DNA from: JBBRVP01 sp038246785
GTDB lineage: Bacteria > Actinomycetota > Actinomycetes > Jiangellales > Jiangellaceae
DNA: 64,000 bases
Assembly: GCA_038246785.1 (NCBI GenBank)
Contig: JBBRVP010000008.1
Coordinates: forward strand, 37,502-101,501
Direction of reading: 5' to 3'
Position numbers and translations under genes: made by a program. This document shows positions 25,181-34,120 of this stretch, piece by piece. Positions within the stretch are counted from its first letter, which is position 1. Every line of letters starts with the position of its first letter. The notes under the pieces were generated by a model. That model was not told the DNA's origin. It did no database searches and saw nothing but the letters and a program-made list of their open reading frames with translations.

Positions 25181-27211
25181 GCCGAGCCGCGGACCCGCTC
25201 CGCCCCGGACGCCGGCGGCCGGCGCTCCGGAGGACGCCCCGCTCGGCGCCTCCTCGATGGCCGCGCCGGAGAACTGGGCATCGTAGAGGCGGAAGTACGC
25301 CCCGCGCGCTGCGATGAGCTCGTCGTGAGCGCCCTGCTCGACGATGCGCCCCGACTCCATGACGAGGATGAGGTCGGCATCGCGGATCGTGGACAGCCGG
25401 TGGGCGATGACGAAGCTGGTCCGGTCGCTGCGCAGCGCCGCCATCGCGTGCTGCACGAGCGCCTCGGTGCGGGTGTCGACCGAGCTGGTCGCCTCGTCGA
25501 GGATGAGCAGCGACGGGTCGGCGAGGAACGCGCGGGCGATCGTGATGAGCTGCTTCTCGCCAGCGCTGACGTTGCTGCCCTCCTCGTCGATGACCGTGTC
25601 ATAGCCGTCGGGCAGGGCGTGCACGAAGCGGTCGACGTACGCCGCCTCGGCGGCGGCCAGGATCGCGTCCTCGCCGGCCTCCGGACGGCCATAGGCGATG
25701 TTGTCGCGGATCGTGCCGCCGAACAGCCAGGTGTCCTGCAGGACCATGCCGATCTGCCGGCGCAGGTCCTGGCGGCGTAGCGAGGTGATGTCGACGCCGT
25801 CCAGCGTGATCCGACCGGCGTCGAGCTCGTAGAAGCGCATGACGAGGTTGACCAGCGTCGTCTTGCCCGCCCCGGTCGGACCGACGATCGCGACGGACTG
25901 GCCGGGCTCGGCGACGAGCGACAGGTCGTCGATGAGCGGCTGGCCCTCGACGTAGCGGAACGACACGTGCTCAAAGGCCACGCGGCCCCTGCGGACGCCC
26001 TCGGGCGACGGCACCGCCGGGTCGGGGACCTGTTCCGCGGTGTCAAGCAGCTCGAACACCCGCTCGGCCGACGCCACGCCCGACTGCAGGAGGTTCGCCA
26101 TCGACGCAATCTGCGTGAGCGGCTGGGTGAACTGCCGCGAGTACTGGATGAACGCCTGGACGTCGCCCAGGCTCATCGCTCCGGTCGCCACGCGCAGGCC
26201 GCCCACGACGGCGATGAGCACGTAGTTGAGGTTCCCGATGAACATCATCGCCGGCATGATGATGCCGGAGACGAACTGCGCGCCGAAGCTGGCGCGGTAC
26301 AGCTCCTCGTTTGTCGCCGCGAAGCTGGTCTCGACCTCGCGCTGGCGGCCGAAGACCTTGACCAGCTCGTGGCCGGTGAAGGCTTCCTCGACCTGCCCGT
26401 TGAGGACGCCGGTGTGCCGCCACTGCGCGATGAACATCGGCTGGGAGCGCCTGGCGATCTGTCGGGTCACCACGACGGAGATGGGGATCGTGACCAGCGC
26501 GACGACTGCGAGCACGGGTGAGATCACGAGCATCATGACGACCACGCCGACGACGGTGAGCAGCGAGGTCAGCAGCTGGCTCAGCGTCTGCTGGAGGGAT
26601 TGGGACACGTTGTCGATGTCGTTCGTCACCCGGCTGAGGATCTCGCCGCGGGGCCGGCCGTCGAAGAACTCCAGCGGCAGCCGGTTGAGCTTGTCCTCGA
26701 CATCGGAGCGCAGCCGGTAGATCGTGCCCTGCACGACGTCGTTGAGCAGGTACCCCTGCATCCAGCCGAAGAGCGAGCCCACGACGTACAGCGCCAGTAC
26801 GACGAGCAGCACGTGCCCGAGCGCGGTGAAGTCGATGCCCTGGCCCGGCACCACGTCGGCGCGGAGCAGCATGTCGGCGAAGTTGTCCTGCCCGGCGGCC
26901 CGCGCCATGCGCGCCGCCTGCTCCGTCGTCGTCCCGGCGGGCAGCTGCCGTCCGATGACCCCGGAGAAGATGATGTCGGTAGCCCGCCCGAGGATCTTGG
27001 GCCCGAGCACGGTCAGCGTCACGCTGACGACCGCCAGGCCGATGACGCCGATCAGGCGCGTCCGCTGCGGGCGCAGCTGGGCGACGAGGCGGCGCGCGGA
27101 CGGCCCGAACTGCATGGCCTTCTCCACGGGCATCACCGCCGCCATCGGGCCGCCCCGAGGCCCCATGCCGCCGGCGGGCGGCCGCGGGCGGTCTGGCTGG
27201 CGCTCGCTCAC
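25178..27211 (-). CDS. ABC exporter half-transporter (canonical catalytic Glu)
   Basis: 677 residues. N-terminal membrane domain with six spans (~50-360), including an extra soluble insertion at ~95-140, then an ATPase domain: Walker A VGPTGAGKTT (~450), signature NVSAGEKQLITIARAF (degenerate relative to LSGGQ) and Walker B LLILDEATSSVD with the catalytic Glu. GTG start overlaps the upstream partner by four bases. Together they form a type IV heterodimeric multidrug/lipid exporter controlled by the tetR gene. Substrate unknown. Confidence 0.9.
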   Translation of the reverse strand: MSERQPDRPRPPAGGMGPRGGPMAAVMPVEKAMQFGPSARRLVAQLRPQRTRLIGVIGLAVVSVTLTVLGPKILGRATDIIFSGVIGRQLPAGTTTEQAARMARAAGQDNFADMLLRADVVPGQGIDFTALGHVLLVVLALYVVGSLFGWMQGYLLNDVVQGTIYRLRSDVEDKLNRLPLEFFDGRPRGEILSRVTNDIDNVSQSLQQTLSQLLTSLLTVVGVVVMMLVISPVLAVVALVTIPISVVVTRQIARRSQPMFIAQWRHTGVLNGQVEEAFTGHELVKVFGRQREVETSFAATNEELYRASFGAQFVSGIIMPAMMFIGNLNYVLIAVVGGLRVATGAMSLGDVQAFIQYSRQFTQPLTQIASMANLLQSGVASAERVFELLDTAEQVPDPAVPSPEGVRRGRVAFEHVSFRYVEGQPLIDDLSLVAEPGQSVAIVGPTGAGKTTLVNLVMRFYELDAGRITLDGVDITSLRRQDLRRQIGMVLQDTWLFGGTIRDNIAYGRPEAGEDAILAAAEAAYVDRFVHALPDGYDTVIDEEGSNVSAGEKQLITIARAFLADPSLLILDEATSSVDTRTEALVQHAMAALRSDRTSFVIAHRLSTIRDADLILVMESGRIVEQGAHDELIAARGAYFRLYDAQFSGAAIEEAPSGASSGAPAAGVRGGAGPRLG

Positions 27212-28938
27212 GCGGCCTCCACCGCCAGCTGCGACTCGACGATCTCCTGGTACGTCAGGCAGGACGCCACCAACTCCTCGTGGCGCCCGATCCCGACGAC
27301 CTCGCCGTGCTCGAGCACCGCGATCTGGTCGGCGTCGACGATCGTGGACACCCGCTGGGCGACGATGACGACCGCGGCGTCCCGGGTGCGCGGCCTGAGC
27401 GCGGCCCGTACCCGCGCGTCGGTGGCCAGGTCGAGCGCGGAGAACGAGTCGTCGAACAGGTAGATCTCCGGGCGCCGCACCAGCGCCCGGGCGATGGCCA
27501 GCCGTTGCCGCTGACCGCCGGAGACGTTCGTGCCGCCCTGGGCGATCGGCGCCTCGAGCGCGCCTGGCATCGCCTCGACGAAGTCGCGGGCCTGGGCCAC
27601 CTCCAGCGCCTCCCACAGCTGGCCGTCCCCGGCGTCCGGGTTGCCGTAACGAAGGTTGCTCGCGACGGTGCCGGAGAACAGGTAGGCCTTCTGCGGCACG
27701 AGCCCGATCCGGCTCCACAGCGCCTCGGGATGCAGGTCGCGGACGTCGACACCGTCGAGCAGCACGGCACCGCCGGTCACGTCGATCAGGCGGGGGACGA
27801 GCGAGATCAGCGTGGTCTTGCCCGACCCGGTGCTGCCGACGATCGCGGTGGTCTGGCCCGCTCGCACCACGAGGGAGATACGGCGCAGCACCGGTTGCTC
27901 GGCTCCGGGGTAGCGGAAGTCCACGTCGCGCAGCTCGAGGTGGCCGACCTGCTCGAGGTGCGTCACGGGATCGGTCGGCGGCACGACCGAGGACTCCGTG
28001 CCCAGCACCTCGCTGATGCGGTCTGCGGACACCGACGCGCGGGGGACCATGATCACCATGAAGGTGGCCATCATCACCGCCATCAGGATCTGCAGCAGGT
28101 AGGCGAGGAAAGCGGTCAGCGAGCCGATCTGCATCTCGCCGCTGTCGACGCGTGCGGCGCCGAACCAGAGCACGGCCACGCTGGACGTGTTGAGGATCAG
28201 CATGACGGTCGGGAAGATCATGGCCATGAGCCGCCCGGCGCGCAGCGCGGTCCCGGTGAGTTCGGCGTTGGCCACGGCGAAGCGGCTCGTCTCGTGCGGC
28301 TCGCGGACGAACGCGCGCACCACCCGGATGCCGGAGATCTGCTCGCGCAGGACGCGGTTGACCACGTCGATGCGCACCTGCATGGCCCGGAACTGCGGGA
28401 CCATCCGCCAGACGATGAGCCCGATGCTGACGACGAGCGCCGGCACGCTGACCAGCATCAGCCAGGCCAGGCCCACGTCCTGCCGCAGCGCCATGATGAT
28501 GCCGCCGACACACATGATCGGCGCTGCCACCATCATCGTGGCGCTCATGAGCACCAGCATCTGCACCTGCTGGACGTCGTTGGTGCTGCGCGTGATGAGT
28601 GACGGAGCGCCGAACGCGTTGACCTCGCGCGCCGAGAACGAGCCCACCTGCGAGAAGATCTCCGCACGCACGTCGCGACCGAACGACATCGCCGTGCGCG
28701 CCCCGAAGTAGACCGCGGTGATGGTGCACACGATCTGGACGACGGCCACGACCAGCATCCATCCGCCGATGCGCAGGATGTAGCCGGTGTCGCCCTTGGC
28801 CACGCCGTTGTCGATGATGTCGGCGTTGAGGCTGGGCAGGTAGAGCGAGGCCATCGTGCCGACGAGCTGCAAAGCGACGACCGCCGTGATCGGCCCGGTG
28901 TACGGCTGCAACTGCGTGCGCAGCAGGCGGATCAGCAC
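27208..28938 (-). CDS. ABC exporter half-transporter (degenerate site)
   Basis: 576 residues. Six-helix membrane domain (~1-310) then ATPase domain: Walker A VGSTGSGKTT (~370), canonical signature NVSGGQRQRLAIARAL (~470) and Walker B YLFDDSFSALD, with Asp in place of the catalytic Glu. In heterodimeric exporters such as TM287/288 this Asp marks the non-consensus ATP site; the partner has the complementary pattern. GTG start at 28938 overlaps the tetR stop by seven bases, so this is a tight three-gene operon. Confidence 0.9.
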   Translation of the reverse strand: MLIRLLRTQLQPYTGPITAVVALQLVGTMASLYLPSLNADIIDNGVAKGDTGYILRIGGWMLVVAVVQIVCTITAVYFGARTAMSFGRDVRAEIFSQVGSFSAREVNAFGAPSLITRSTNDVQQVQMLVLMSATMMVAAPIMCVGGIIMALRQDVGLAWLMLVSVPALVVSIGLIVWRMVPQFRAMQVRIDVVNRVLREQISGIRVVRAFVREPHETSRFAVANAELTGTALRAGRLMAMIFPTVMLILNTSSVAVLWFGAARVDSGEMQIGSLTAFLAYLLQILMAVMMATFMVIMVPRASVSADRISEVLGTESSVVPPTDPVTHLEQVGHLELRDVDFRYPGAEQPVLRRISLVVRAGQTTAIVGSTGSGKTTLISLVPRLIDVTGGAVLLDGVDVRDLHPEALWSRIGLVPQKAYLFSGTVASNLRYGNPDAGDGQLWEALEVAQARDFVEAMPGALEAPIAQGGTNVSGGQRQRLAIARALVRRPEIYLFDDSFSALDLATDARVRAALRPRTRDAAVVIVAQRVSTIVDADQIAVLEHGEVVGIGRHEELVASCLTYQEIVESQLAVEAA

Positions 28939-29549
28939 GTCGGTTCTCCGGAGTCGGTCGAGCCGCGGCGGCGGACGCCGTCGAGCAGCAGGTCGACGAT
29001 CTCGGCCGCGCTCAGCGGCGATCCGTCGGTGATGCGGGGGTGGGTCCCCGCGAAGACCAGCAGCCGCAGGCGCCGCGCCACCTCGGAAGGCGGCAGCCGC
29101 AGGTGCGCCCGGTCCGGCTCGAGCAACGCCGCCACGCGGTCGAGCAGCACGTCGTGACGTGCGTTTCCCGGCGGTCCGGGATGCCCCTCGAGCGGCGGTC
29201 GGTCCAGACCGAGCGCGTCGAGCAGGCGGAAGACGCGTTCGAGGCGATGCTGCAGCACCTCGACGACGGCCACCAACCGGACCCGCAGCGCGGCGGACGG
29301 GTCGATGCGGCTGAGCTCGGCGGCCACCGCCGTCACGTCGAACGCGCGGGCGATGCTGGCACGCACGAGGTCGTCCTTGCTGTCGAAGACCCGGAACAGC
29401 GTGCCCTCCGCGACCCCGGCAGCCCGGGCGATCTGCCGGGTGCTGACCTGGCTGCCGTGGGCGAGGACGAGCGGGACGGTGGCCTCGATGAGGGCCGCCC
29501 GGCGTTCCGCGGGGGGCAGCGGCGCGGCGCGTCCAGGGCGGGTGATCAC
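28932..29549 (-). CDS. TetR family repressor of the ABC exporter
   Basis: 205 residues. Helix-turn-helix in the N-terminal part: RRAALIEATVPLVLAHG then VSTRQIARAAGVAEGTLFRVFDSKDDLV (~35-62, HTH with recognition helix GTLFRVF). The C-terminal helical domain would bind an inducer. The GTG at 29549 coincides with the predicted transcript start (leaderless). A perfect-armed palindrome sits in the promoter spacer, so autorepression of the whole operon is expected. Confidence 0.9.
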   Translation of the reverse strand: MITRPGRAAPLPPAERRAALIEATVPLVLAHGSQVSTRQIARAAGVAEGTLFRVFDSKDDLVRASIARAFDVTAVAAELSRIDPSAALRVRLVAVVEVLQHRLERVFRLLDALGLDRPPLEGHPGPPGNARHDVLLDRVAALLEPDRAHLRLPPSEVARRLRLLVFAGTHPRITDGSPLSAAEIVDLLLDGVRRRGSTDSGEPTC

Positions 29550-29555
29550 CGGTAC

Positions 29556-29561
29556 ACCGTA
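29556..29561 (-). promoter_or_regulatory. Predicted -10 box (TACGGT) of tetR operon, leaderless
   Basis: Exactly six bases before the GTG at 29549. Confidence 0.5.
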
Positions 29562-29563
29562 CC

Positions 29564-29581
29564 TGAGTGAACGCTCACTCA
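29564..29581. promoter_or_regulatory. TetR operator palindrome
   Basis: TGAGTGA-ACGC-TCACTCA: 7-bp perfect arms, with central CG also symmetric. It occupies about -15 to -32 of the tetR transcript, exactly between the -10 box and where a -35 would lie, so bound repressor would exclude RNA polymerase. Confidence 0.75.
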
Positions 29582-29653
29582 CCAGCGGCTTTTCGGTGGC
29601 TCGCAGCCCGGAGCAGCCGCCGCGCGCCGGCCGACCTCGGCCGCCATCGCCGG

Positions 29654-30604
29654 TCACGGGTACGGCAGGAGGGTGAGCAGGCTGGCCTCGGGTGGGCAGG
29701 CGAAGCGCACCGGCGTGTACGGCGACGTGCCGATCCCCGCCGACACGTGCAGCCACCCGGCATCGTCACCGCCGCCCGCCGGGTGGCGCGACACCCCGCG
29801 AGCGCGCCGGGTGTCGAGGTCGCAGTTGGTGACCAGCGCCCCGTGCCCCGGGACGCAGAGCTGACCCCCGTGGGTGTGACCGGCGAGGACGAGGTCGTAG
29901 CCGGTGCCGACGAACGCGTCGAGGACGCGCCGGTAGGGGGCGTGGGTGACACCGATGGCGAGGTCGGCGTCGGCCGGGGCGGCTCCCAGCGCAGCGAAGT
30001 CGTCGCGGCGCAGGTGTGGGTCGTCGGTCCCGGCGAACGCCAGGCGTACGCCGTCGACGTCCAGGACGCCGGTGGCGTTGGTGAGGTCGATCCAGCCGGA
30101 GCCGACGAAGGCGTCCCGCAGGTCCGTCCACGGCAGCGGCGTCCCGCTCGGCGTCGCCGACGGCCGGTGCCCCCACAGGTACTTCGCCGGGTTCTTCACC
30201 ACCGGGCCGTAGTAGTCGTTGGAGCCGGGGACGAAGACCCCGGGACGATGCAACAGCGGCTCGAGGGCGTCGAGCACGGCCGGCACCGCGTCGGGGGAGG
30301 CGAGGTTGTCACCGGTGTCGACGACCAGGTCGGGCTCCAGGGCGCCCAGCCGCCGCAACCACGCGCGCTTGGCACGCTGGCGCGGGACGAGGTGCAGATC
30401 GGACAGGTGCAGCACCCGCAGCGGTCGGCGACCGCGGCGCAGCACCGGCAACTCGTAGCGGCGCAGCCGGAAGGCGCGCGCCTCCGCGAGCGACCACCCC
30501 AAGCCGGCCGTTCCCGCCGCTGCCAACGCGACCAGCGACCGGCCCGAAGCGGTGCCGGCACCCGTGCGGACGCTGGGGGGCCGGGGGAAACGCACGGGCG
30601 CCAT
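29654..30604 (-). CDS. Metallophosphoesterase (Rv3683-like)
   Basis: 316 residues. N-terminal hydrophobic helix (~20-40, SLVALAAAGTAGLGWS) anchors the protein; calcineurin-like phosphoesterase domain follows: LHLSDLHLVP (~66-75, metal His/Asp), VDTGDNLA (~96-103), PGSNDYYG (~127-134), GVTHAP (~217) and GHTHGGQL (~246-253). Similar to YkuE-type enzymes, some of which act on lipid precursors. Its position near the PonA2-like gene is conserved in M. tuberculosis (Rv3683 beside Rv3682). ATG at 30604; divergent from yqeY with little space. Confidence 0.88.
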   Translation of the reverse strand: MAPVRFPRPPSVRTGAGTASGRSLVALAAAGTAGLGWSLAEARAFRLRRYELPVLRRGRRPLRVLHLSDLHLVPRQRAKRAWLRRLGALEPDLVVDTGDNLASPDAVPAVLDALEPLLHRPGVFVPGSNDYYGPVVKNPAKYLWGHRPSATPSGTPLPWTDLRDAFVGSGWIDLTNATGVLDVDGVRLAFAGTDDPHLRRDDFAALGAAPADADLAIGVTHAPYRRVLDAFVGTGYDLVLAGHTHGGQLCVPGHGALVTNCDLDTRRARGVSRHPAGGGDDAGWLHVSAGIGTSPYTPVRFACPPEASLLTLLPYP

Positions 30605-30619
30605 GCTCGCAGACGCTGC

Positions 30620-30625
30620 CAGACT
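30620..30625 (+). promoter_or_regulatory. Predicted -10 box (CAGACT) of yqeY, near-leaderless
   Basis: Transcript start predicted at 30632, one base before the GTG at 30633. Confidence 0.35.
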
Positions 30626-30632
30626 GCCCTGC

Positions 30633-31091
30633 GTGCCGACCCTCAAGGAACGCCTCCGGGACGACCTCACCACGGCCATGAAGGCGCGCGACGAGCTGCG
30701 CACCTCCACGCTGCGGATGGCCCTTGCCGCCATCAGCACGGCGGAGGTCGCCGGCCCGCAGACGCGCGCGCTGGCCGACGACGAGGTGGTCGCCGTCCTG
30801 ACCAAGGAGACCAAGAAGCGGCGGGAGTCCGTCGCGGCGTACGAGACCGCCGGGCGGCCCACGCAGGCCGATCGCGAGCGGGCGGAGGCTGCCGTGCTGG
30901 CCGACTACCTGCCGGCTGCCTTGGACGCCGCGGAGGTCGCCCGGCTCGTCGCGGCGGCCATCGCCGACACCGGTGCCCAGGGTCCGCGGGCGATCGGCCA
31001 GGTCATGAAGGTCGTGCAGCCGCAGACCACCGGACGGGCCGACGGCGCTGCGGTAGCCGCCGAGGTCCGCCGCCAGCTGGGCGTGGGCTGA
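30633..31091 (+). CDS. GatB/YqeY domain protein
   Basis: 152 residues, the stand-alone YqeY family. Helical N-terminal part LKERLRDDLTTAMKARDELR (~4-23), TLRMALAAI, ETKKRRESVAAYE (~65-77) and ADYLPAALDAAEV; C-terminal small domain GPRAIGQVMKVVQPQ. The domain is shared with the tail of GatB, which binds tRNA; the free-standing protein has no settled role. Present as Rv3688c in the related mycobacterial region. Confidence 0.88.
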   Translation: MPTLKERLRDDLTTAMKARDELRTSTLRMALAAISTAEVAGPQTRALADDEVVAVLTKETKKRRESVAAYETAGRPTQADRERAEAAVLADYLPAALDAAEVARLVAAAIADTGAQGPRAIGQVMKVVQPQTTGRADGAAVAAEVRRQLGVG

Positions 31092-31102
31092 GCGGGCGGG
31101 TC

Positions 31103-31603
31103 GTGGACGTCCGGGTCGCGACTGACGAGGACTGGGTGCGCATCTGGCCGTTCTTCGCTCGCATCGTCGCCGCCGGCGAGACCTACGCCTACCCGGAGCG
31201 GCTGACCGCGGACACGGCAAGCGCGCTGTGGATGGAGCGGCCGCCCGGGCGAACGCTGGTCGCGGTCGACGATGCGACCGTGCTCGGGTCGGCGAAGATG
31301 GGGCCCAACCGCCCTGGGCGCGGAGCCCACATGGCGACCGCGAGCTTCATGGTCGACCCGAACTCCCAGGGTTGTGGAGTCGGCCGCGCGCTGGCCACCG
31401 GGGTGCTCGAGGCGGCCCGGGCCGACGGTTACCGCGCGATGACCTTCAACGCCGTCGTCGAGACCAACGTGGCCGCGGTGCGGCTGTGGCGCTCGCTCGG
31501 GTTCGAGGTGCTCGCCACCGTGCCGGAGGCGTTTGCCTCGGCCCGGCACGGTCTCGTCGGGCTCCACGTCATGCACCGCAGCCTCTTGTCAGCGCCCGAG
31601 TGA
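31103..31603 (+). CDS. GNAT family N-acetyltransferase
   Basis: 166 residues, a single GNAT domain. Seen: VRVATDEDWVRIWPFF at the start, TASFMVDPNSQGCGVGRAL (~76-94, acetyl-CoA loop), NAVVETNVAAVRLWRSLGFE (~115-134). Resembles phosphinothricin/aminoglycoside-type acetyltransferases of the L-amino-acid kind, but the substrate is not determinable. GTG start chosen from the N-terminal beta strand; no strong ribosome site. Confidence 0.82.
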   Translation: MDVRVATDEDWVRIWPFFARIVAAGETYAYPERLTADTASALWMERPPGRTLVAVDDATVLGSAKMGPNRPGRGAHMATASFMVDPNSQGCGVGRALATGVLEAARADGYRAMTFNAVVETNVAAVRLWRSLGFEVLATVPEAFASARHGLVGLHVMHRSLLSAPE

Positions 31604-31632
31604 GCGCCCGCGCGCCCGCTGCCGGCGCTGGT

Positions 31633-33912
31633 TCAGCCTGAGCCGGTGGAAGTGTAGAGCCGGATCTCCTCGCCGAGCGGCAAACTGGCGCCGGCCTCCT
31701 GCCCGTTGCCGGTGCCCACCACGAGGCCCGGCGCGAGCGACGAGCCGACCTGCCCGGCCACGCGCCAGCGGTAGCCGGCCGAGGCCAACGCAGCGCCGGC
31801 GTCGTTAACCGAGAGCCCGCGCACGTCGGGCACCGTGCCCTGGTCGGCGGAGCTGGACTTCTCCGGCTTCGTGAAGCTCTCCTCGGGCACGTCCTTGAGG
31901 GCGCTCTCCATGGCGGCCTTCCAGATGGGGCCGGGCAGGCAGCCGCCGCAGATGTCGTTCTTGCCGCGGTAGATGCCGCCGATCGTGCGGTTGTAAATCG
32001 GGCCGCTGGAGTCGCCGCGCGGGTCGGCGACGGCCACCGCGCCGGCCAGCTGCGGCACGAAGCCGACGAACCAGACCGCGCGCTTGCTCTCGGTGGTGCC
32101 GGTCTTGCCGGCGGCCGGGCGGCCCAGGGACATCTTCGCCCCCGTGCGGCCGGGTAGCGGGCCGTCGATGACCTTGCGCAGGACGTCGGTCACCGTGTCG
32201 GCGACGTTCTGGTCGATCACCTGCTCGCACCGACTCTTCGGAACCGAGAAGTTCTTGCCGGACAGCGAACGGATCTGCGTCACCGCCAGCGGGGTGCAGT
32301 GGACGCCGTGTGCGGCGAACGTCGCGTAGGCGTTGGCCATCGCCAGCGGCGACACCTCGTTGACACCGAGCGTGAAGGAGGGCACCTGGAGCAACGGGTT
32401 CCCGGTCGCCGTCGTCACTCCGAGCTTGGCCGCGATCTCGGCGGGACGGCACAGCCCGGTGCGCTCCTCGAGCTGGATGTAGAACGTGTTGTTGGAGTAG
32501 GCCGTGCCGGAGTAGAGGTCGAGCACGCCGGAGCCGGTCGAGCTCTCCGGCGCGTATCCCTTCTCCGCGATCGCGGTGCCGGAGCACGGCTTGAAGTCGC
32601 GCCCGGAGACGTCGATCTTGTCGGGTGCGTTGATCTTGGTCGAGGTGGGGATTCCCTCGTCGATCGCCGCCGCGAGCACGAAGGCCTTGAACGTCGAGCC
32701 GGGCTGGAAGCCGCTCGAGCCGCCGCGGTCGTAGTTGGTGGCGTAGTTGACGAACGTCCGGCCCGGGCCGTTGCCGTACCTGCGAGACTGCGCCATCGCC
32801 TTGATCCGCCCGGTGCCGGGCTCGACGAGGACGGCGGCGGCGGCCACGCTGTCGCCCGGGTCGACGTAGGACCAGATCGCCTTCTGCAGCGACGCCTGTG
32901 CGCGCGGGTCGAGCGTGGTCCTGACGAACAGGCCGCCGCGCATCAGCAGCCGCTCGCGGGCCTTGCGGGTGGCGCCGAGCGCCTTCATCGACAGCAGCTC
33001 GCGCTCGACGTAGTCGCAGAAGAACGGCGCGTACGCGGTGACGCAGCCGTTGGGCTTGGAGGTGAGGTGCAGTCCGAGCGGGCTCCGCCGCGCCCTCGCC
33101 GCCTGCGCGGTGGTGATGGCGCCGGTGGCGTCCATGCGCGTGAGCACGAGGTTGCGCCGGACCTTGGCGGCCTGGGGGTTGCGGGCCGGGTCGAAGGCGC
33201 TCGGGGACTGGACGAGCCCGGCCAGCAGGGCGGCCTCCTTCAGTGTGAGGTCGCTGGCCGTCTTGTCGAAGTAGTGGCGGGCGGCGGCCTCGACACCGTA
33301 GGCGCCGCCGCCGAAGTAGGCGATGTTGAGGTAGCGCTCGAGGATCTGGTTCTTGGTGAAGCGCTGCTCTGCGGCGATCGCCAGCCGCAGCTCGCGCAGC
33401 TTGCGGGCCGGGGTGGTCGCGGTGGCTTCCGCCACCTGCGCCTTGGTCTCGGCCTGGTCGATCAGCAGCAGCTTGACGTACTGCTGGGTCAGGGTCGAGC
33501 CGCCCTGCACGACGCTGCCCGATTGCAGGTTGCGCACCAGCGCCCGGCTGGTGCCCTGCAGGTCGATCGGTCCGTGCTCGTAGAAGCGGTAGTCCTCGAT
33601 CGCGATGATGGCCTTGCGCATCACTTTCGGGATGTCCTTGAGCGGGCGGTAGATGCGGTACTGGTCGTAGAAGGTCGCCAGCACCTTGCCGTTGGCGTCG
33701 AAGACCACGCTGCGCTGGGCCAGCGGCCGGACGCTCAGCTCCGCGGGAAGGTCCTTGAAGCTCTGCGCGGACGACCGAGTCGCCAGCCCGAGGCTGCCGA
33801 CGAGGGGCAGCAGCAGCCCGGCAACGAGCACGCCGGCGAGCGTCGCCAGGCCGAGGAGGAGGAGAAGGCGCTGCACGGCGCCCGCCGCGGCCTGCGGCGT
33901 GAAGGACGGCAT
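31633..33912 (-). CDS. Bifunctional penicillin-binding protein with PASTA domain (PonA2-like)
   Basis: Class A PBP, 759 residues, polymerising and cross-linking peptidoglycan outside the membrane. Membrane helix ~15-38; glycosyltransferase domain: IAIEDYRFYEHGPIDLQG (~95-112), QGGSTLTQQYVK (~127-138); transpeptidase: SxxK in GFQPGSTFKAF, SxN in AYSNNTFY, KTG in AAGKTGTTE; one PASTA domain at the C-terminus (VPDVRGLSVNDAGAAL). ATG is preceded by TACCCT at the leaderless spacing. Divergent from a whiB gene, as ponA2/whiB4 in M. tuberculosis. Confidence 0.93.
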   Translation of the reverse strand: MPSFTPQAAAGAVQRLLLLLGLATLAGVLVAGLLLPLVGSLGLATRSSAQSFKDLPAELSVRPLAQRSVVFDANGKVLATFYDQYRIYRPLKDIPKVMRKAIIAIEDYRFYEHGPIDLQGTSRALVRNLQSGSVVQGGSTLTQQYVKLLLIDQAETKAQVAEATATTPARKLRELRLAIAAEQRFTKNQILERYLNIAYFGGGAYGVEAAARHYFDKTASDLTLKEAALLAGLVQSPSAFDPARNPQAAKVRRNLVLTRMDATGAITTAQAARARRSPLGLHLTSKPNGCVTAYAPFFCDYVERELLSMKALGATRKARERLLMRGGLFVRTTLDPRAQASLQKAIWSYVDPGDSVAAAAVLVEPGTGRIKAMAQSRRYGNGPGRTFVNYATNYDRGGSSGFQPGSTFKAFVLAAAIDEGIPTSTKINAPDKIDVSGRDFKPCSGTAIAEKGYAPESSTGSGVLDLYSGTAYSNNTFYIQLEERTGLCRPAEIAAKLGVTTATGNPLLQVPSFTLGVNEVSPLAMANAYATFAAHGVHCTPLAVTQIRSLSGKNFSVPKSRCEQVIDQNVADTVTDVLRKVIDGPLPGRTGAKMSLGRPAAGKTGTTESKRAVWFVGFVPQLAGAVAVADPRGDSSGPIYNRTIGGIYRGKNDICGGCLPGPIWKAAMESALKDVPEESFTKPEKSSSADQGTVPDVRGLSVNDAGAALASAGYRWRVAGQVGSSLAPGLVVGTGNGQEAGASLPLGEEIRLYTSTGSG

Positions 33913-33918
33913 GGTGCA

Positions 33919-33924
33919 AGGGTA
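33919..33924 (-). promoter_or_regulatory. Predicted -10 box (TACCCT) of the PBP gene, leaderless
   Basis: Exactly six bases before the ATG at 33912; no ribosome site upstream of that ATG. Confidence 0.5.
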
Positions 33925-34049
33925 CGGGCTCCGGTCGGCACTCCCGCCGTCGGCGCGCACCGCTAGCGCATGTCGGGCCTGCCTGTCAATAGCCCGAGCG
34001 CATCGAGAGTCCAGACGGTCGGCGGCTGTCGGCGCGCCCGGCGCGCACC

Positions 34050-34055
34050 TAGCGT
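34050..34055 (+). promoter_or_regulatory. Predicted -10 box (TAGCGT) of whiB
   Basis: Predicts a ~59-base leader from 34062 including GGAGGG before the ATG. Lies in the 208-base divergent region shared with the PBP gene, which holds no other gene. Confidence 0.4.
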
Positions 34056-34120
34056 CGCTACCACGACGGGAACCACGTCCGCAGGACGTGCCGGAGTCCC
34101 GTCCGGAGGGGATTCTCACC

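Noticed and set aside
32299..33966. A 555-codon plus-strand frame opposite the PBP gene
   Set aside because: Translation is Gly/Arg/Asp-rich with no domain, and the minus strand carries all PBP motifs.
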